From Paramicrobacterium agarici (GTDB taxonomy: Bacteria; Actinomycetota; Actinomycetes; Actinomycetales; Microbacteriaceae), in NCBI RefSeq assembly GCF_002563955.1, contig NZ_PDJE01000001.1, positions 2,356,001-2,420,000 of the forward strand: 64,000 bases of DNA, read 5' to 3'. This document shows positions 1 through 11,084 of this stretch, piece after piece. Numbering within the stretch: the stretch's first letter is position 1; each line of letters opens with the position of its first letter. The translations under genes were made by a program, and so were the position numbers. Below the pieces are notes generated by a model that did not search any database, was not told the DNA's origin, and worked only from the letters and a program-made list of their open reading frames with translations.

Positions 1-2654
1 ACGTCGACTTCATCGAGGGGCTCAGCCCCGCCGTGTCCATCGACCAGAAGTCGACGAACCGCAACCCTCGCTCGACCGTGGGAACGATCACCGAGGTCTA
101 CGACTACATGAGGCTGCTGTGGGCGCGCATCGGCGTTCCCCACTGTCCTGAGTGCGGCGAGCCTATCGGCCGGCAGACCGTGCAGCAGATCGCTGACCAG
201 CTCATGACACTCGAGGAGGGCACGCGCTACATGGTGATGAGCCCCGTCGTCTCGCAGAAGAAGGGCGAGTTCGTCGATCTCTTCACGGAACTCAGCGCGT
301 CGGGCTACGCTCGCGCCGTCGTCGATGGCGAGACCGTGCAGCTGAGCTCTCCGCCCACGCTGAAGAAGTCATACAAGCACGACATCTCCGTCGTGGTCGA
401 CCGGCTCGTCGCCGGCCCCGAGATTCTGACGCGACTCACCGACTCACTCGAAACGGCACTGCGGCTCACCGACGGCGTCGTGCAGATCAGCTTTGTCGAC
501 GAAGAGGGCGACGACGCGATTCGCACGTTCTCCGAGAAGCTCTCGTGCCCTAACAACCATCCCATTCATCTTGCAGAGGTGGAGCCGCGCACCTTCTCAT
601 TCAACGCTCCGTTCGGTGCCTGCCCCGAGTGCTCGGGACTCGGCACCCGCATGTCCGTCGACGCCGACCTCTTGCTCGGCGACGAGCAGCTGAGCATCAA
701 TCAGGGCGTCATCGTCCCCTGGACGACCCAGGGCAAGGGGCTTTACCAGTACTACGAGAAGCTGCTCGTCGGTCTCTCCAACGATCTCGACTTCTCACTC
801 GACACCCCGTGGGAAGGACTCCCGAAAGCGGTCCGTGAGGCCGTGCTGCGCGGAAAGGACTTCAAGGTCCGTGTGAAGTGGCGCAATAGGTTCGGGCGCG
901 AGGTCTCGTATTCCTCGGGATTCGAGGGGGTCATTCCCTACATCGAGCGTCAGTATATGCAGGCCGAGACCGATGTGCAGCGGGCACGATGGGCGGAGTA
1001 TCTCCGAGAGATTCCATGCCCCGTGTGCGACGGAAAGCGACTCAAGCCAGAGGTTCTCGCGGTGCTCGTCAACCGGGCGAGCATCGCAGACGTAGCCGAC
1101 CTCAGCCTCACAGACGCACGGTCGTTCATGGAGGAGCTCACGCTCAGCGACCGAGACGCTCGCATTGCCGCACAAGTGCTGCGCGAGATCAAGGTGCGCC
1201 TCGACTTCCTCATTCAAGTCGGGCTCAACTACCTGACGCTGTCGCGTTCCGCGGGCTCGCTCTCGGGAGGCGAAGCCCAGCGCATACGACTTGCAACGCA
1301 GATCGGGTCGGGACTGACCGGCGTGCTGTACGTTCTCGACGAGCCGAGCATCGGCTTGCACCAGCGCGACAACAGACGGCTCATCGAGACGCTCGTCGCA
1401 CTGCGCGACCTCGGTAACACGCTCATCGTGGTCGAGCACGACGAAGACACCATTCGAACGGCAGACTGGGTCGTCGACATCGGACCGGGAGCGGGCGAGG
1501 GCGGCGGCAAAGTCGTGCACTCGGGAACGGTGTCAGAACTGCTCGCGAACAAGCGATCGATGACCGCCGACTATCTCGCCGGACGACGCCAGATCGAGAC
1601 GCCCGCCGAGCGTCGCCCCGTCGCTCCAGACCGCATGATCTCGGTCATCGGAGCGTCGGCGAACAACCTGCGCACTGTCTCTGTCGATTTCCCCCTCGGT
1701 CTGTTCACCGCCGTCACGGGCGTTAGCGGATCGGGCAAGTCATCGCTCGTCAACGACATCCTCTATCGTGTGATGGCTAACACACTCAACGGCGCGCGCA
1801 AAGTGCCAGGCAAGCACACTCGAGTGACGGGACTCGACAAACTCGACAAGGTCGTGCATGTCGACCAGGCTCCCATCGGCCGCACGCCGCGGTCGAACCC
1901 GGCCACGTACACGGGCGTCTTCGACCGCATCCGCACGCTCTTCTCAGAAACCCCCGAGGCGAAGGCCCGTGGCTACCTGCCCGGTCGCTTCAGCTTCAAC
2001 GTCAAGGGAGGGCGCTGCGAGGCGTGCTCGGGTGACGGCACGATCAAGATCGAGATGAACTTTCTGCCCGACGTGTACGTCGCATGCGAGGTATGCGGGG
2101 GAGCTCGCTACAACCGCGACACGCTCCAGGTGCACTACAAGGGCAAGAACATCTCCGAGGTTCTCGACATGCCGATCGTCGAGGCGGCTGACTTCTTCGA
2201 GCCCATCACGGCGATCCATCGCTACCTCAAGACACTCGTCGACGTCGGACTCGGATATGTCCGGCTCGGCCAGAGCGCGACGACTCTGTCGGGCGGTGAA
2301 GCGCAGCGCGTCAAGCTCGCGACCGAGCTGCAGCGCCGCTCGAATGGCCGTAGCGTCTATGTGCTCGACGAGCCAACGACGGGACTGCACTTCGAAGACG
2401 TGCGCAAGCTGCTTCTCGTGCTCGGCAGCCTCGTCGACAAGGGGAACACGGTCATCGTGATCGAGCACAACCTCGACGTGATCAAGTCGGCCGACTGGAT
2501 CGTCGACCTCGGGCCCGAGGGCGGCGCGGGCGGTGGTCAGATCGTGGCAACCGGCACGCCGGAGCAGGTGGCACGGTCGACCGAGAGCTACACGGGGATG
2601 TTCCTGAAAGAGATCTTCGACGCCGAGGCCGGCGACGCACGCCAGGCGGGCTGA
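1..2654 (+). CDS. uvrA: UvrABC system protein A (excinuclease ATPase), 5' truncated by window edge
   Basis: UvrA is the DNA-damage-scanning ATPase that loads UvrB in nucleotide excision repair. The reading frame is already open at base 3 and reads [16 protein letters not shown], an internal UvrA stretch, so the start and the first Walker A lie upstream of the window. Visible parts are a zinc module beginning [12 protein letters not shown] signature I ([12 protein letters not shown], near 1260) with Walker [12 protein letters not shown], the second Walker A (GVSGSGKSS, near 1717), the C-terminal zinc finger CEACSGDG...CEVCGG (2017-2100), signature II ([12 protein letters not shown], near 2286) and Walker [12 protein letters not shown]. 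Both ATPase halves look intact. uvrC follows after 2 bases. Family assignment is certain. Confidence 0.98.
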   Translation, partial: VDFIEGLSPAVSIDQKSTNRNPRSTVGTITEVYDYMRLLWARIGVPHCPECGEPIGRQTVQQIADQLMTLEEGTRYMVMSPVVSQKKGEFVDLFTELSASGYARAVVDGETVQLSSPPTLKKSYKHDISVVVDRLVAGPEILTRLTDSLETALRLTDGVVQISFVDEEGDDAIRTFSEKLSCPNNHPIHLAEVEPRTFSFNAPFGACPECSGLGTRMSVDADLLLGDEQLSINQGVIVPWTTQGKGLYQYYEKLLVGLSNDLDFSLDTPWEGLPKAVREAVLRGKDFKVRVKWRNRFGREVSYSSGFEGVIPYIERQYMQAETDVQRARWAEYLREIPCPVCDGKRLKPEVLAVLVNRASIADVADLSLTDARSFMEELTLSDRDARIAAQVLREIKVRLDFLIQVGLNYLTLSRSAGSLSGGEAQRIRLATQIGSGLTGVLYVLDEPSIGLHQRDNRRLIETLVALRDLGNTLIVVEHDEDTIRTADWVVDIGPGAGEGGGKVVHSGTVSELLANKRSMTADYLAGRRQIETPAERRPVAPDRMISVIGASANNLRTVSVDFPLGLFTAVTGVSGSGKSSLVNDILYRVMANTLNGARKVPGKHTRVTGLDKLDKVVHVDQAPIGRTPRSNPATYTGVFDRIRTLFSETPEAKARGYLPGRFSFNVKGGRCEACSGDGTIKIEMNFLPDVYVACEVCGGARYNRDTLQVHYKGKNISEVLDMPIVEAADFFEPITAIHRYLKTLVDVGLGYVRLGQSATTLSGGEAQRVKLATELQRRSNGRSVYVLDEPTTGLHFEDVRKLLLVLGSLVDKGNTVIVIEHNLDVIKSADWIVDLGPEGGAGGGQIVATGTPEQVARSTESYTGMFLKEIFDAEAGDARQAG

Positions 2655-2656
2655 CC

Positions 2657-4519
2657 GTGGGCGAGCACCTGCACTATCGGCCCAAGCCGGGGGAGATTCC
2701 GACGCAGCCAGGCGTTTACCGTTTTCGAGACACGAACCGGCGCGTGCTGTACGTGGGAAAGGCGAAGAACCTCCGCGCCCGCCTGAGCAACTACTTCGCG
2801 CCGTTGCGCTCTCTTCACGAGAGAACGCGTCGCATGGTGACAACAGCGTCAAGTGTCGAGTGGACGGTCGTCGGCAGCGACGTCGAGGCGCTCCAGCTGG
2901 AATACACCTGGATCAAGGAGTTCGAGCCGCCGTTCAACGTCAAGTTCCGCGACGACAAGACCTACCCGTACATGGCGATCACGCTCGCTGACGAAGCACC
3001 GCGCGTGATGGTCACGCGCAATCCGCGCATCAAAGGTGCACGCTACTTCGGTCCCTACCCGAAGATCTGGGCCGTGCACGACACGATCGATCTCATGATC
3101 AAGGCCTTCCCGATCCGCACGTGCTCCGACGCGAGCTACAAGCGCGCGATGCAATCGGGCAAGCCGTGTTTTCCCGGGCAGATCGGAAAGTGCGGAGGCC
3201 CGTGCTCGATGAGGGTGAGCGTCGAAGAGCACCGCCGCATCGTCGACGACTTCATCAGCTTCATGAGCGGGAACGACAAACGCTTCACGCGCGAGCTCCA
3301 GACGAAGATGAAGGATGCTGCCGAACGGCAGGACTACGAAGCGGCAGCCCGATTTCGCGATCAGCTGCAGTCGCTCGAGGCGGTCCTCGACAAGAGCACC
3401 GTCGTGATGAAGGACTCCGTCGACGCCGACATGTTCGGCATCGAGCACGATGAGCTTTCTGCGGCCGTCCAGCAGTTCGTCGTGCGCGGAGGCCGCATTC
3501 GAGGCGTGCGTTCGTGGACGGTCGACAAAGAGCTCGACGTCACAACGGGCGACCTCATCGAGGGCGTCATCCGCACCGCTTACAGCGCCCCCGGCGTCGA
3601 CGTGCCCCGCGAGGTCATCGTTCCCGTGCAACCCGACGATGCGGCAGAGATCTCCGCATGGCTCACCGAGGTGCGCGGTCGAGGCACCGTTCGGCTGAAG
3701 ACTGCGCAGCGCGGCGAGAAGGCCGCCCTCATGGAGACAGCCGTGCTCAATGCGAAGCAGGCGCTGATTCGGCACAAGACCCGGCGCAGCTCCGATTTCG
3801 CGTCGCGCAGCCAAGCACTCGCCGACCTTCAAGACGCTCTCGGCATGACGCAGGCTCCGCTGCGAATCGAGTGCTATGACATCTCTCACTTGTCGGGAAC
3901 GAACGTCGTCGCCTCCATGGTCGTCTTCGAAGACGGTCTCGCGCGTAAAGATCAGTACCGCACGTTCTCGATCGCCGAGACCACTGACGATACTGATTCC
4001 ATGTTTCAAGTGCTGACGCGCCGCCTGGCCCACCTCGACGATGCGCCAGCAGACGAAAACGCGGATGCGGCGCCCAAGCGTTTCTCCTACCCGCCACAGC
4101 TTCTGCTCGTTGACGGCGGACAGCCGCAGGTGGCTGCGGCAAAGCGCGCTCTCGACGAATCGGGCCGCACGGGAATCCAGATCGCGGGCATCGCGAAGCG
4201 TCTTGAGGAGCTGTGGTTGCCCGAGAGCGACTTTCCGGTCATCCTGCCACGCAACAGCGAAGCCCTCTACCTCGTGCAACGGCTGAGAGACGAAGCGCAC
4301 CGCTTTGCCATCACATACCAGCGCAAGCGCCGAAAGCGCGACATCTCGTCGGTTCTCGCGGACGTACCCGGAGTCGGACCGGCCCGGGTGAAGACGCTCC
4401 TCACCCATTTCGGCTCCGTCGCGCGTCTCAAGGCGGCGACACCGGAGGAGATCACGGCCGCGCCGGGGGTGGGCCCTGCACTCGCGCAAGCCATCCACGC
4501 ACGGCTCCATACTCGATAG
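2657..4519 (+). CDS. uvrC: UvrABC system protein C (dual-incision nuclease)
   Basis: UvrC makes the 3' and 5' incisions in nucleotide excision repair. The 620-residue product has every expected part in order: an N-terminal GIY-YIG nuclease ([20 protein letters not shown], residues about 15-34), a Cys-rich linker ([13 protein letters not shown]), a UVR motif for UvrB contact (residues about 215-250), the RNase H-like C-terminal nuclease ([11 protein letters not shown]) and tandem helix-hairpin-helix DNA-binding repeats ([20 protein letters not shown]). The GTG start sits 2 bases after the uvrA stop, so the two are probably co-transcribed. Pairing of uvrA with uvrC, with no uvrB in view, is common in actinobacteria. 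Confidence 0.98.
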   Translation: MGEHLHYRPKPGEIPTQPGVYRFRDTNRRVLYVGKAKNLRARLSNYFAPLRSLHERTRRMVTTASSVEWTVVGSDVEALQLEYTWIKEFEPPFNVKFRDDKTYPYMAITLADEAPRVMVTRNPRIKGARYFGPYPKIWAVHDTIDLMIKAFPIRTCSDASYKRAMQSGKPCFPGQIGKCGGPCSMRVSVEEHRRIVDDFISFMSGNDKRFTRELQTKMKDAAERQDYEAAARFRDQLQSLEAVLDKSTVVMKDSVDADMFGIEHDELSAAVQQFVVRGGRIRGVRSWTVDKELDVTTGDLIEGVIRTAYSAPGVDVPREVIVPVQPDDAAEISAWLTEVRGRGTVRLKTAQRGEKAALMETAVLNAKQALIRHKTRRSSDFASRSQALADLQDALGMTQAPLRIECYDISHLSGTNVVASMVVFEDGLARKDQYRTFSIAETTDDTDSMFQVLTRRLAHLDDAPADENADAAPKRFSYPPQLLLVDGGQPQVAAAKRALDESGRTGIQIAGIAKRLEELWLPESDFPVILPRNSEALYLVQRLRDEAHRFAITYQRKRRKRDISSVLADVPGVGPARVKTLLTHFGSVARLKAATPEEITAAPGVGPALAQAIHARLHTR

Positions 4520-4522
4520 GCT
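4517..4522 (+). promoter_or_regulatory. candidate -10 element for rapZ-whiA
   Basis: TAGGCT overlaps the uvrC stop codon and lies 36 bases before the rapZ ATG. The same hexamer occurs before several other genes in this window. No good -35 box was seen, so this is an inference from the recurrent motif only. Confidence 0.35.
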
Positions 4523-4558
4523 GGTATCCACCCGAGACACCTGAACGAAAGACGCACC

Positions 4559-5437
4559 ATGACCAGCGACGAACCAGCATCCGAGCAGGAAGTCCTCATC
4601 GTCACGGGCATGTCGGGTGCCGGGCGCTCGAGCGTCGCCAACGCTCTCGAGGACCTCGACTGGTACGTCGTCGACAACCTCCCGCCGCAGATGCTGCGAC
4701 CTCTCGTCGATCTGGCAGAACGCGCCGAGGGCACCGAAAAGCTGGCTGTCGTTGTCGACGTGCGCGGCCGCGACTTCTTCGCTGACCTGCGCTCGATGCT
4801 CCAAGGGCTGAGAGAAGGCACGCACTTGCGCGTGCTGTTCCTCGATGCGGCAGACGACGCGCTCGTCAGACGGTACGAGGCCGTGCGACGACCGCATCCT
4901 CTGCAAGGCGAGGGCACGATCCTCGATGGCATTCGCATCGAGCGCTCACGGGTCGCGGCGATTCGAGAGCTCAGCGATCTTGTCATCGACACGACGGACT
5001 TGAACGTCCACCAGCTCGGGTCGACCGTACGCGACCTCTTCAAGACCGAGGCGACGCCGGAGCTGCAGGTGACGGTGATGAGCTTCGGATTCAAATATGG
5101 GATCCCGACAGACGCCGATATGATTGCAGACGCGAGATTTCTGCCAAACCCCTTCTGGGTTCCAGAACTGCGGACGCATACGGGCCTCGATTCTGAGGTT
5201 GATTCCTATGTCTTCACGCAGCCCGGAGCCGAGGAGTTTCTCGACGCATACGCTTCCGCGCTCAAACCGGTTCTCACGGGATACCAACGCGAGAATAAGC
5301 GTCATGCCGTCGTGGCGGTGGGGTGCACGGGCGGGAAGCACCGCTCTGTCGCAATGGCTGAGCGTCTCGCCGCAATACTGGAAAACCAGCCCGACGTCAT
5401 GGTCAACGTCAAGCACCGAGACCTCGGCCGCGAATAA
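4559..5437 (+). CDS. rapZ: RapZ/YvcJ family P-loop nucleotide-binding protein
   Basis: This 292-residue protein is a RapZ family member: an N-terminal Walker A ([11 protein letters not shown], residues 15-25), the motif [12 protein letters not shown] after it, and the conserved C-terminal block [16 protein letters not shown]. In E. coli RapZ is an RNase adaptor controlling glucosamine-6-phosphate synthase. In Gram-positives the role is less clear, though ATP/GTP hydrolysis is known for YvcJ. It sits between uvrC and whiA, as in other actinobacteria, but the yvcK gene that usually lies between rapZ and whiA is absent here. The ATG has only a weak upstream purine run (GAAAG). Confidence 0.95.
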   Translation: MTSDEPASEQEVLIVTGMSGAGRSSVANALEDLDWYVVDNLPPQMLRPLVDLAERAEGTEKLAVVVDVRGRDFFADLRSMLQGLREGTHLRVLFLDAADDALVRRYEAVRRPHPLQGEGTILDGIRIERSRVAAIRELSDLVIDTTDLNVHQLGSTVRDLFKTEATPELQVTVMSFGFKYGIPTDADMIADARFLPNPFWVPELRTHTGLDSEVDSYVFTQPGAEEFLDAYASALKPVLTGYQRENKRHAVVAVGCTGGKHRSVAMAERLAAILENQPDVMVNVKHRDLGRE

Positions 5438-5457
5438 CCGCACGGGCAGCTGAGCAG

Positions 5458-6444
5458 ATGGGACAACGATTGGCTCTTACAGCCGATGTCAAAGATGAAC
5501 TGACCGCCGTCGACGAGAAGCGCAATACGGTGCGGGCGGCCGAGCTCGCCTCGCTCCTGCGCTTCAGCGGCGGACTCCACATCATCTCCGGCCGGATCGC
5601 CATCGAGTCCGAGGTAGATTCTCCGCGAATCGCACGCCGCGTGCGCAAGGACCTCGCCGAGCTCTACGGTGTCCGCAGCGAGGCCACAGCGGTCTCGCCA
5701 TCCGGTTCCCGTCGAACGCCCTATTTTCTCGTTCGGGTGGTCGCTGGGGGAGAGACCCTGGCTCGACAGACGGGTCTGCTCGATTCGCGCCGCCGCCCGG
5801 TGCGAGGCCTTCCCAATCGGCTGACGACCGGCTCGCGCGACGAGCTCGCGGCGATCTGGCGAGGAGCATTCCTCGCGAGAGGAACGCTCACGGACCCCGG
5901 CCGATCGGCCGCGCTCGAGGTTGCGTGCCCGGGGAACGAGTCCGCGATGGCTCTCGTGGGAGCGGCAGGGCGCATGGGTATCTCCGCAAAAGCGCGCGAG
6001 GTCCGCGGCATCCATCGTGTCGTCATTCGTGACGGCGAGGCGATCGGCGCCATGCTCACCGCGATGGGCGCTCACAAGACCGTCACCGAGTGGGAAGAGA
6101 TGCGCCAGCGCCGCGAGGTGAGGGCGACAGCGAATCGCCTGGTCAACTTCGACGATGCGAACCTGCGCCGATCGGCGCAAGCGGCCGTCGCCGCGTGCGC
6201 TCGGGTGGAGCGGGCTCTCGAGATCCTCGGCGACGACGTGCCGGAGCACCTCGCATACGCCGGCAACCTGCGCCTCGAGCACCGCGATGCGAGTCTCGAC
6301 GAGCTGGGCCACTTCGCAACACCGCCCATGACGAAAGACGCCGTCGCAGGCCGCATCCGCCGCCTGCTCGCCATGGCAGACAAGAAGGCGAGCGATCAGG
6401 GAATCCCCAACACGCAAGCTAATCTTCCGACGGCGCTCGACTGA
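5458..6444 (+). CDS. whiA: DNA-binding regulator WhiA
   Basis: WhiA is a conserved Gram-positive DNA-binding protein related to LAGLIDADG homing endonucleases; in Streptomyces it works with WhiB to switch aerial hyphae to sporulation septation. The 328-residue length fits the family. The N-terminal block ([17 protein letters not shown]) begins the WhiA_N domain, the middle is LAGLIDADG-like, and the C-terminal third (residues about 215-315) holds the helix-turn-helix with the conserved start [14 protein letters not shown]. It begins 20 bases after rapZ, consistent with an operon. In a non-sporulating organism a role in growth or division is more likely; that is inference. Confidence 0.97.
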   Translation: MGQRLALTADVKDELTAVDEKRNTVRAAELASLLRFSGGLHIISGRIAIESEVDSPRIARRVRKDLAELYGVRSEATAVSPSGSRRTPYFLVRVVAGGETLARQTGLLDSRRRPVRGLPNRLTTGSRDELAAIWRGAFLARGTLTDPGRSAALEVACPGNESAMALVGAAGRMGISAKAREVRGIHRVVIRDGEAIGAMLTAMGAHKTVTEWEEMRQRREVRATANRLVNFDDANLRRSAQAAVAACARVERALEILGDDVPEHLAYAGNLRLEHRDASLDELGHFATPPMTKDAVAGRIRRLLAMADKKASDQGIPNTQANLPTALD

Positions 6445-6566
6445 TCGACGTTCCTCGTCATGTTCGCGTCTGTCGGGTAGCCAGATCGTCCGTCAGGACT
6501 AGACTGAGGGAGTCACTCAGTGCCATGCGCGACTGATCGCGCGTGAGACGAAACGGAGAGATCTAC

Positions 6567-7193
6567 ATGGCTGAATACACACTTCCTGAGCTCGGATATG
6601 ACTACGGCGCCCTCGCGCCGAGCATCTCTGGCACGATCATGGAGCTCCACCACTCGAAGCACCACCAGGCGTACGTCACGGGCGCGAACACCGCCATCGA
6701 GAAGCTCGCGGAAGCGCGCGAGTCCGGCGATTTCGGCAACATCAGCAAGCTCGAGAAGGACCTCGCGTTCAACCTCGGCGGCCACGTCAACCACTCGATC
6801 TTCTGGACGAACCTCTCGCCCAACGGCGGGGACCGCCCGACCGGAGAGCTCGAGGCAGCGATTGCCGACAACTTCGGGTCATTCGAGAAGTTCCAGGCGC
6901 AATTCAACGCCGCCGCACTCGGCATCCAGGGCTCCGGGTGGGCCGCCCTCATGTGGGACTCGATCGGCCAGAAGCTCATCACGCAGCAGTTCTATGACCA
7001 GCAGTCCAACTTCCCTGCGGGAACCATCCCTCTGCTGCTTCTCGACATGTGGGAGCACGCGTTCTACCTTGACTACCAGAACGTCAAGGGAGATTACGTG
7101 AAGGCATTCTGGAACATCGTCGACTGGGCGAACGTTCAGGAGCGCTTCGCAACGGCACGTGAGAAGACCTCAGGCCTGCTGGTACTGTCGTAA
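6567..7193 (+). CDS. sodA: superoxide dismutase, Fe/Mn family
   Basis: The product (208 residues) is a cytosolic Fe/Mn superoxide dismutase. Metal ligands are visible: His28 in [11 protein letters not shown], the second histidine in [10 protein letters not shown], and the Asp and His of [17 protein letters not shown] placed the start at ATG 6567 because an in-frame GTG 24 bases upstream would add residues not seen in the family and because a GGAGAG Shine-Dalgarno lies just before this ATG. Sequence alone does not settle Mn versus Fe, although GGxxNHS-type actinobacterial enzymes are often Mn-dependent. The gene lies between whiA and gap, an oxidative-stress enzyme inside a conserved central-metabolism run. 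Confidence 0.96.
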   Translation: MAEYTLPELGYDYGALAPSISGTIMELHHSKHHQAYVTGANTAIEKLAEARESGDFGNISKLEKDLAFNLGGHVNHSIFWTNLSPNGGDRPTGELEAAIADNFGSFEKFQAQFNAAALGIQGSGWAALMWDSIGQKLITQQFYDQQSNFPAGTIPLLLLDMWEHAFYLDYQNVKGDYVKAFWNIVDWANVQERFATAREKTSGLLVLS

Positions 7194-8303
<1,110 letters not shown>

Positions 8304-8321
8304 GCGCCGAGGATCATCAGC

Positions 8322-9536
8322 GTGCTTCGCACTTTGGAATCGCTGGGTTCGCTGAGCGGCAAACGCGTCGTCGTCCGGTGTGATCTCAATGTCCCTCTCA
8401 AGGACGGGACCATCACCGACGACGGGCGCGTTCGCGCGTCTCTGCCGACCCTCAATGCCCTGATCAATCAGGGGGCTCGTGTCGTCGTCATCTCGCACCT
8501 CGGCCGCCCCAAGGGATCACCTGACTCCCAGTACAGCCTCGCGCCTGTCGCGCAGCGTCTCAGTGAGCTACTCGGCAGTCCCGTGACGTTCGCGACAGAC
8601 ACCGTCGGCCAGGCGGCCGCTGACGCCGTCGCCAACCTGAAGGACGGACAGATCGCACTGCTAGAGAACCTGCGCTTCAATGTGGGGGAGACCAGCAAGG
8701 ACGACAACGAGCGCAACGAGTTTGCAGCACAGCTCGCAGAATTCGGTGACGCGTTCGTCTCAGATGGATTCGGCGTGGTCCACCGCAAACAGGCGAGCGT
8801 CTACGAGCTGCCGCAGCTGCTTCCCAGCGCGGCGGGAACGCTCATCGAAGCAGAGCTCACGGTACTCGACCAGCTCACGGAGAATCCGCAGCGCCCGTAT
8901 TCGGTCGTGCTCGGCGGCTCGAAGGTATCCGACAAGCTCGGCGTGATCGAGCATCTGCTTCCGCGCGTCGATTCGCTGCTCATCGGCGGTGGGATGCTCT
9001 TCACATTCCTCGCGGCGCAGGGCCACAAGGTCGGTTCAAGCCTGCTCGAGAGCGACCAGATTGACACCGTCACGAGATATCTCGCCGACGCGCGTGAGCG
9101 CGGGGTCGAGATCATCCTTCCGACAGACGTCGTGGTCGCATCGTCGTTCAGCGCGGACGCCGAGCACGAGGTTCGTCCCATTGAGTCGATCGAAGACACA
9201 CCATTCGGCGCCGACGGACTCGGGCTCGACATCGGGCCCGAGACCTCGCAGCTGTTCTCACAGCGCATCGCCGCATCGAAGACCGTGTTCTGGAATGGCC
9301 CGATGGGCGTCTTCGAGCTGTCTCCGTTCGCCGCAGGAACCAAGGCGATCGCCGACGCTCTCACACGCGTCGACGGCTTGAGCGTCGTTGGCGGGGGAGA
9401 CTCTTCCGCGGCTGTTAGAGCACTCGGATTTGACGACGACCAGTTTGGTCACATTTCGACGGGGGGCGGTGCCAGCCTCGAGTTTCTCGAAGGCAAGAAG
9501 CTTCCCGGACTGGAGGTTCTCGGATGGCAGCAGTAA
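8322..9536 (+). CDS. pgk: phosphoglycerate kinase
   Basis: Transfers phosphate from 1,3-bisphosphoglycerate to ADP. The 404-residue product has the N-domain substrate loops (VVRCDLNVPLKDG, then SHLGRPKG), the hinge block ENLRFNVGE, the ADP-binding VLGGSKVSDKLGVIEHLL and the C-terminal GGGDSSAAVRALG. A conserved phosphate-site threonine/glycine run (HISTGGGASLEFLEG) closes the protein. It starts with GTG 18 bases after gap, and its 3' end overlaps tpiA by 13 bases, so translation of the two is probably coupled. Confidence 0.98.
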   Translation: MLRTLESLGSLSGKRVVVRCDLNVPLKDGTITDDGRVRASLPTLNALINQGARVVVISHLGRPKGSPDSQYSLAPVAQRLSELLGSPVTFATDTVGQAAADAVANLKDGQIALLENLRFNVGETSKDDNERNEFAAQLAEFGDAFVSDGFGVVHRKQASVYELPQLLPSAAGTLIEAELTVLDQLTENPQRPYSVVLGGSKVSDKLGVIEHLLPRVDSLLIGGGMLFTFLAAQGHKVGSSLLESDQIDTVTRYLADARERGVEIILPTDVVVASSFSADAEHEVRPIESIEDTPFGADGLGLDIGPETSQLFSQRIAASKTVFWNGPMGVFELSPFAAGTKAIADALTRVDGLSVVGGGDSSAAVRALGFDDDQFGHISTGGGASLEFLEGKKLPGLEVLGWQQ

Positions 9537-10315
9537 CTCGCACTCCGCTCATCGCGGGCAACTGGAAGATGAACCTCGATCATCTTCAGGCGATCGCATT
9601 CGTGCAGAAGCTCGCGTGGAGTCTTCAAGACGCGAAGCACGATTTCGACGCCGTCGAGGTCGCCGTGTTCCCGCCGTTCACTGACCTTCGCAGTGTGCAG
9701 ACGCTCGTCTCGGCAGACAAGCTGCCCCTCGGATATGGCGCTCAAGACGTATCGTCACAGGACTCGGGAGCGTTCACGGGGGAGATCTCGGGAGCATTCC
9801 TCAGCCAGCTCGACTGCCGCTACGTGATCATCGGGCACTCGGAGCGCCGCACGCTGCACAATGAGAGCGACGATGTCGTTCGTGCGAAGACAGCCGCGGC
9901 TCTCAAGCACGGCATCACCCCGGTGATCTGCGTTGGTGAGACGGCCGAGGACCTCGAGAAGCACGGCTCCTCTGCGGTTCCGGTCGCTCAGCTGCGCGCG
10001 GCCGTTGAGGGGGTTTCGGCCGACGCCGATATCGTCGTTGCGTACGAGCCCGTCTGGGCGATCGGCTCCGGCCAGGCAGCGACTCCGGAGCAAGCAGAGC
10101 AGGTTGCGGCTGCGCTTCGGTCCGTGCTCTCCGAATCGCTGGGAGAGGATGCCGCTGCACGCACGCGCATTCTCTACGGCGGCTCGGTGAAGTCGGGCAA
10201 CATCGCAGGCTTCATGCGCGAGCCGAACGTGGATGGCGCGCTGGTCGGAGGAGCAAGTCTCGACGTGACCGAGTTCTCGAACATCTCTCGTTACCAGAAG
10301 CACGTCGGCGTCTAA
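9524..10315 (+). CDS. tpiA: triosephosphate isomerase
   Basis: Interconverts dihydroxyacetone phosphate and glyceraldehyde 3-phosphate. Catalytic residues are in place: K15 in AGNWKMN, H105 in IIGHSERR and E175 in AYEPVWAIG, and the phosphate-binding C-terminal loop reads YGGSVKSGN. Length (263 residues) is normal. The ATG lies inside the end of pgk, giving a 13-base overlap that completes the gap-pgk-tpiA unit. Confidence 0.98.
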   Translation: MAAVTRTPLIAGNWKMNLDHLQAIAFVQKLAWSLQDAKHDFDAVEVAVFPPFTDLRSVQTLVSADKLPLGYGAQDVSSQDSGAFTGEISGAFLSQLDCRYVIIGHSERRTLHNESDDVVRAKTAAALKHGITPVICVGETAEDLEKHGSSAVPVAQLRAAVEGVSADADIVVAYEPVWAIGSGQAATPEQAEQVAAALRSVLSESLGEDAAARTRILYGGSVKSGNIAGFMREPNVDGALVGGASLDVTEFSNISRYQKHVGV

Positions 10316-10325
10316 CCGCCGAAAG

Positions 10326-10354
10326 TTCGGGCACGGCCTGGTCTCGCGTATAAT
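10326..10354 (+). promoter_or_regulatory. secG promoter flanked by an inverted repeat
   Basis: A perfect TATAAT (10349-10354) lies 17 bases after TTCGGG (10326-10331), about 47 bases before the secG start. A 10-bp inverted repeat, CGGGCACGGC (10328-10337) and GCCGTGCCCG (10367-10376), brackets the -10 box, which could be an operator or a 5' UTR hairpin. The promoter call rests on sequence only. Confidence 0.6.
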
Positions 10355-10400
10355 CGTCGTGGTCTTGCCGTGCCCGGCACACCCCAGTGAAAGGTCCCCT

Positions 10401-10652
10401 GTGGAGATTCTCCAGATCATCCTGCAAGTACTGCTCGGTATCACGAGCCTGCTCCTGACGTTCCTCATTCTGCTGCATAAGGGTCGCGGTGGCGGTCTTT
10501 CCGACATGTTCGGTGGCGGAATGGGGTCGAACCTCGGGGCATCCGGAGTCGCCGAACGGAACCTGAACCTCATCACGGTGCTGCTGGGGACGATCTGGTT
10601 CGCCTGCATTATCGTTCTCGGGCTCATCACGAAGTTCCAGTCAGGAGTCTAG
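10401..10652 (+). CDS. secG: preprotein translocase subunit SecG
   Basis: SecG is the small accessory subunit of the SecYEG channel. The product (83 residues from GTG 10401) has two membrane segments, residues about 1-22 and 54-77, joined by a Gly-rich cytoplasmic loop containing KGRGGGLSDMFGGGMGS, the family hallmark. An in-frame GTG at 10359 exists but would add a Pro-rich extension and lies only 5 bases after the -10 box, so 10401, preceded by AAAGG, is preferred. secG following tpiA is the normal actinobacterial order, and its own TATAAT promoter suggests separate control. Confidence 0.93.
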   Translation: MEILQIILQVLLGITSLLLTFLILLHKGRGGGLSDMFGGGMGSNLGASGVAERNLNLITVLLGTIWFACIIVLGLITKFQSGV

Positions 10653-10661
10653 GGGACACGC

Positions 10662-11018
10662 ATGGCACTCGGAGGAAACACAATTCGCGGAGCTCGCGTC
10701 GGGGCAGGACCGATGGGCGAACAGGACCACGGGCATCACGCTGATCGGGTAGCGATCTCGTTCTGGGACGCACTGGGAAACGAGACCGTGCGCTACTTCG
10801 CTGCTGACGTCCCCGAGGAAGAAATTCCCGAGACGATCAACTCACCGACGTCGGGGCTCCCGGCCGGACGTGACAAGAGCAATCCGCCCGAGGCGCTGAG
10901 AAACGAGCCATACAAGACGCACCTCGCCTACGTCAAGGAGCGTCGCACAGACGAAGAAGCGGAGCAGCTGCTGCACGATGCACTGACGCAGCTCCGCGCG
11001 CGCCGAGGGACGGCCTGA
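10662..11018 (+). CDS. RbpA-family RNA polymerase-binding protein paralogue (RbpB-like)
   Basis: The 118-residue protein has the N-terminal RGARVGAGPMGE and the C-terminal YKTHLAYVKERRTDEEAEQLL blocks typical of the RbpA-like protein encoded downstream of secG in actinobacteria. RbpA proteins bind RNA polymerase and the housekeeping sigma factor through their C-terminal region. Known relatives have Cys/His residues in the core (FWCSNKH, CPRC). Here those positions read FWDALGN and NSPTSG, so a zinc site is absent. A second, canonical RbpA with two CxxC pairs is encoded at 57604-57966. Whether this paralogue still binds polymerase is unknown. It starts 10 bases after secG. Confidence 0.8.
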   Translation: MALGGNTIRGARVGAGPMGEQDHGHHADRVAISFWDALGNETVRYFAADVPEEEIPETINSPTSGLPAGRDKSNPPEALRNEPYKTHLAYVKERRTDEEAEQLLHDALTQLRARRGTA

Positions 11019-11033
11019 CCCTCTCGAACGCAC

Positions 11034-11078
11034 GAAACGGCTGGGGCCCTGCACGATGTGCAGGGCCCCAGCCGTTTC
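11034..11078. terminator. bidirectional intrinsic terminator, perfect 21-bp stem
   Basis: Bases 11034-11054 and 11058-11078 are exact reverse complements around a 3-base loop (GAT). The stem is closed by GAAACGG/CCGTTTC, giving short A and T tracts on opposite strands. It lies 16 bases after the RbpA paralogue and 7 bases beyond the convergent pgl stop, so it probably ends both operons. Confidence 0.85.
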
Positions 11079-11084
11079 TATGCG

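Noticed and set aside
2849..4906. 685-codon open frame on the minus strand across uvrC
   Set aside because: It is antisense to a clear uvrC, Arg/Val/His-rich with no domain, as expected for shadows in GC-rich DNA.
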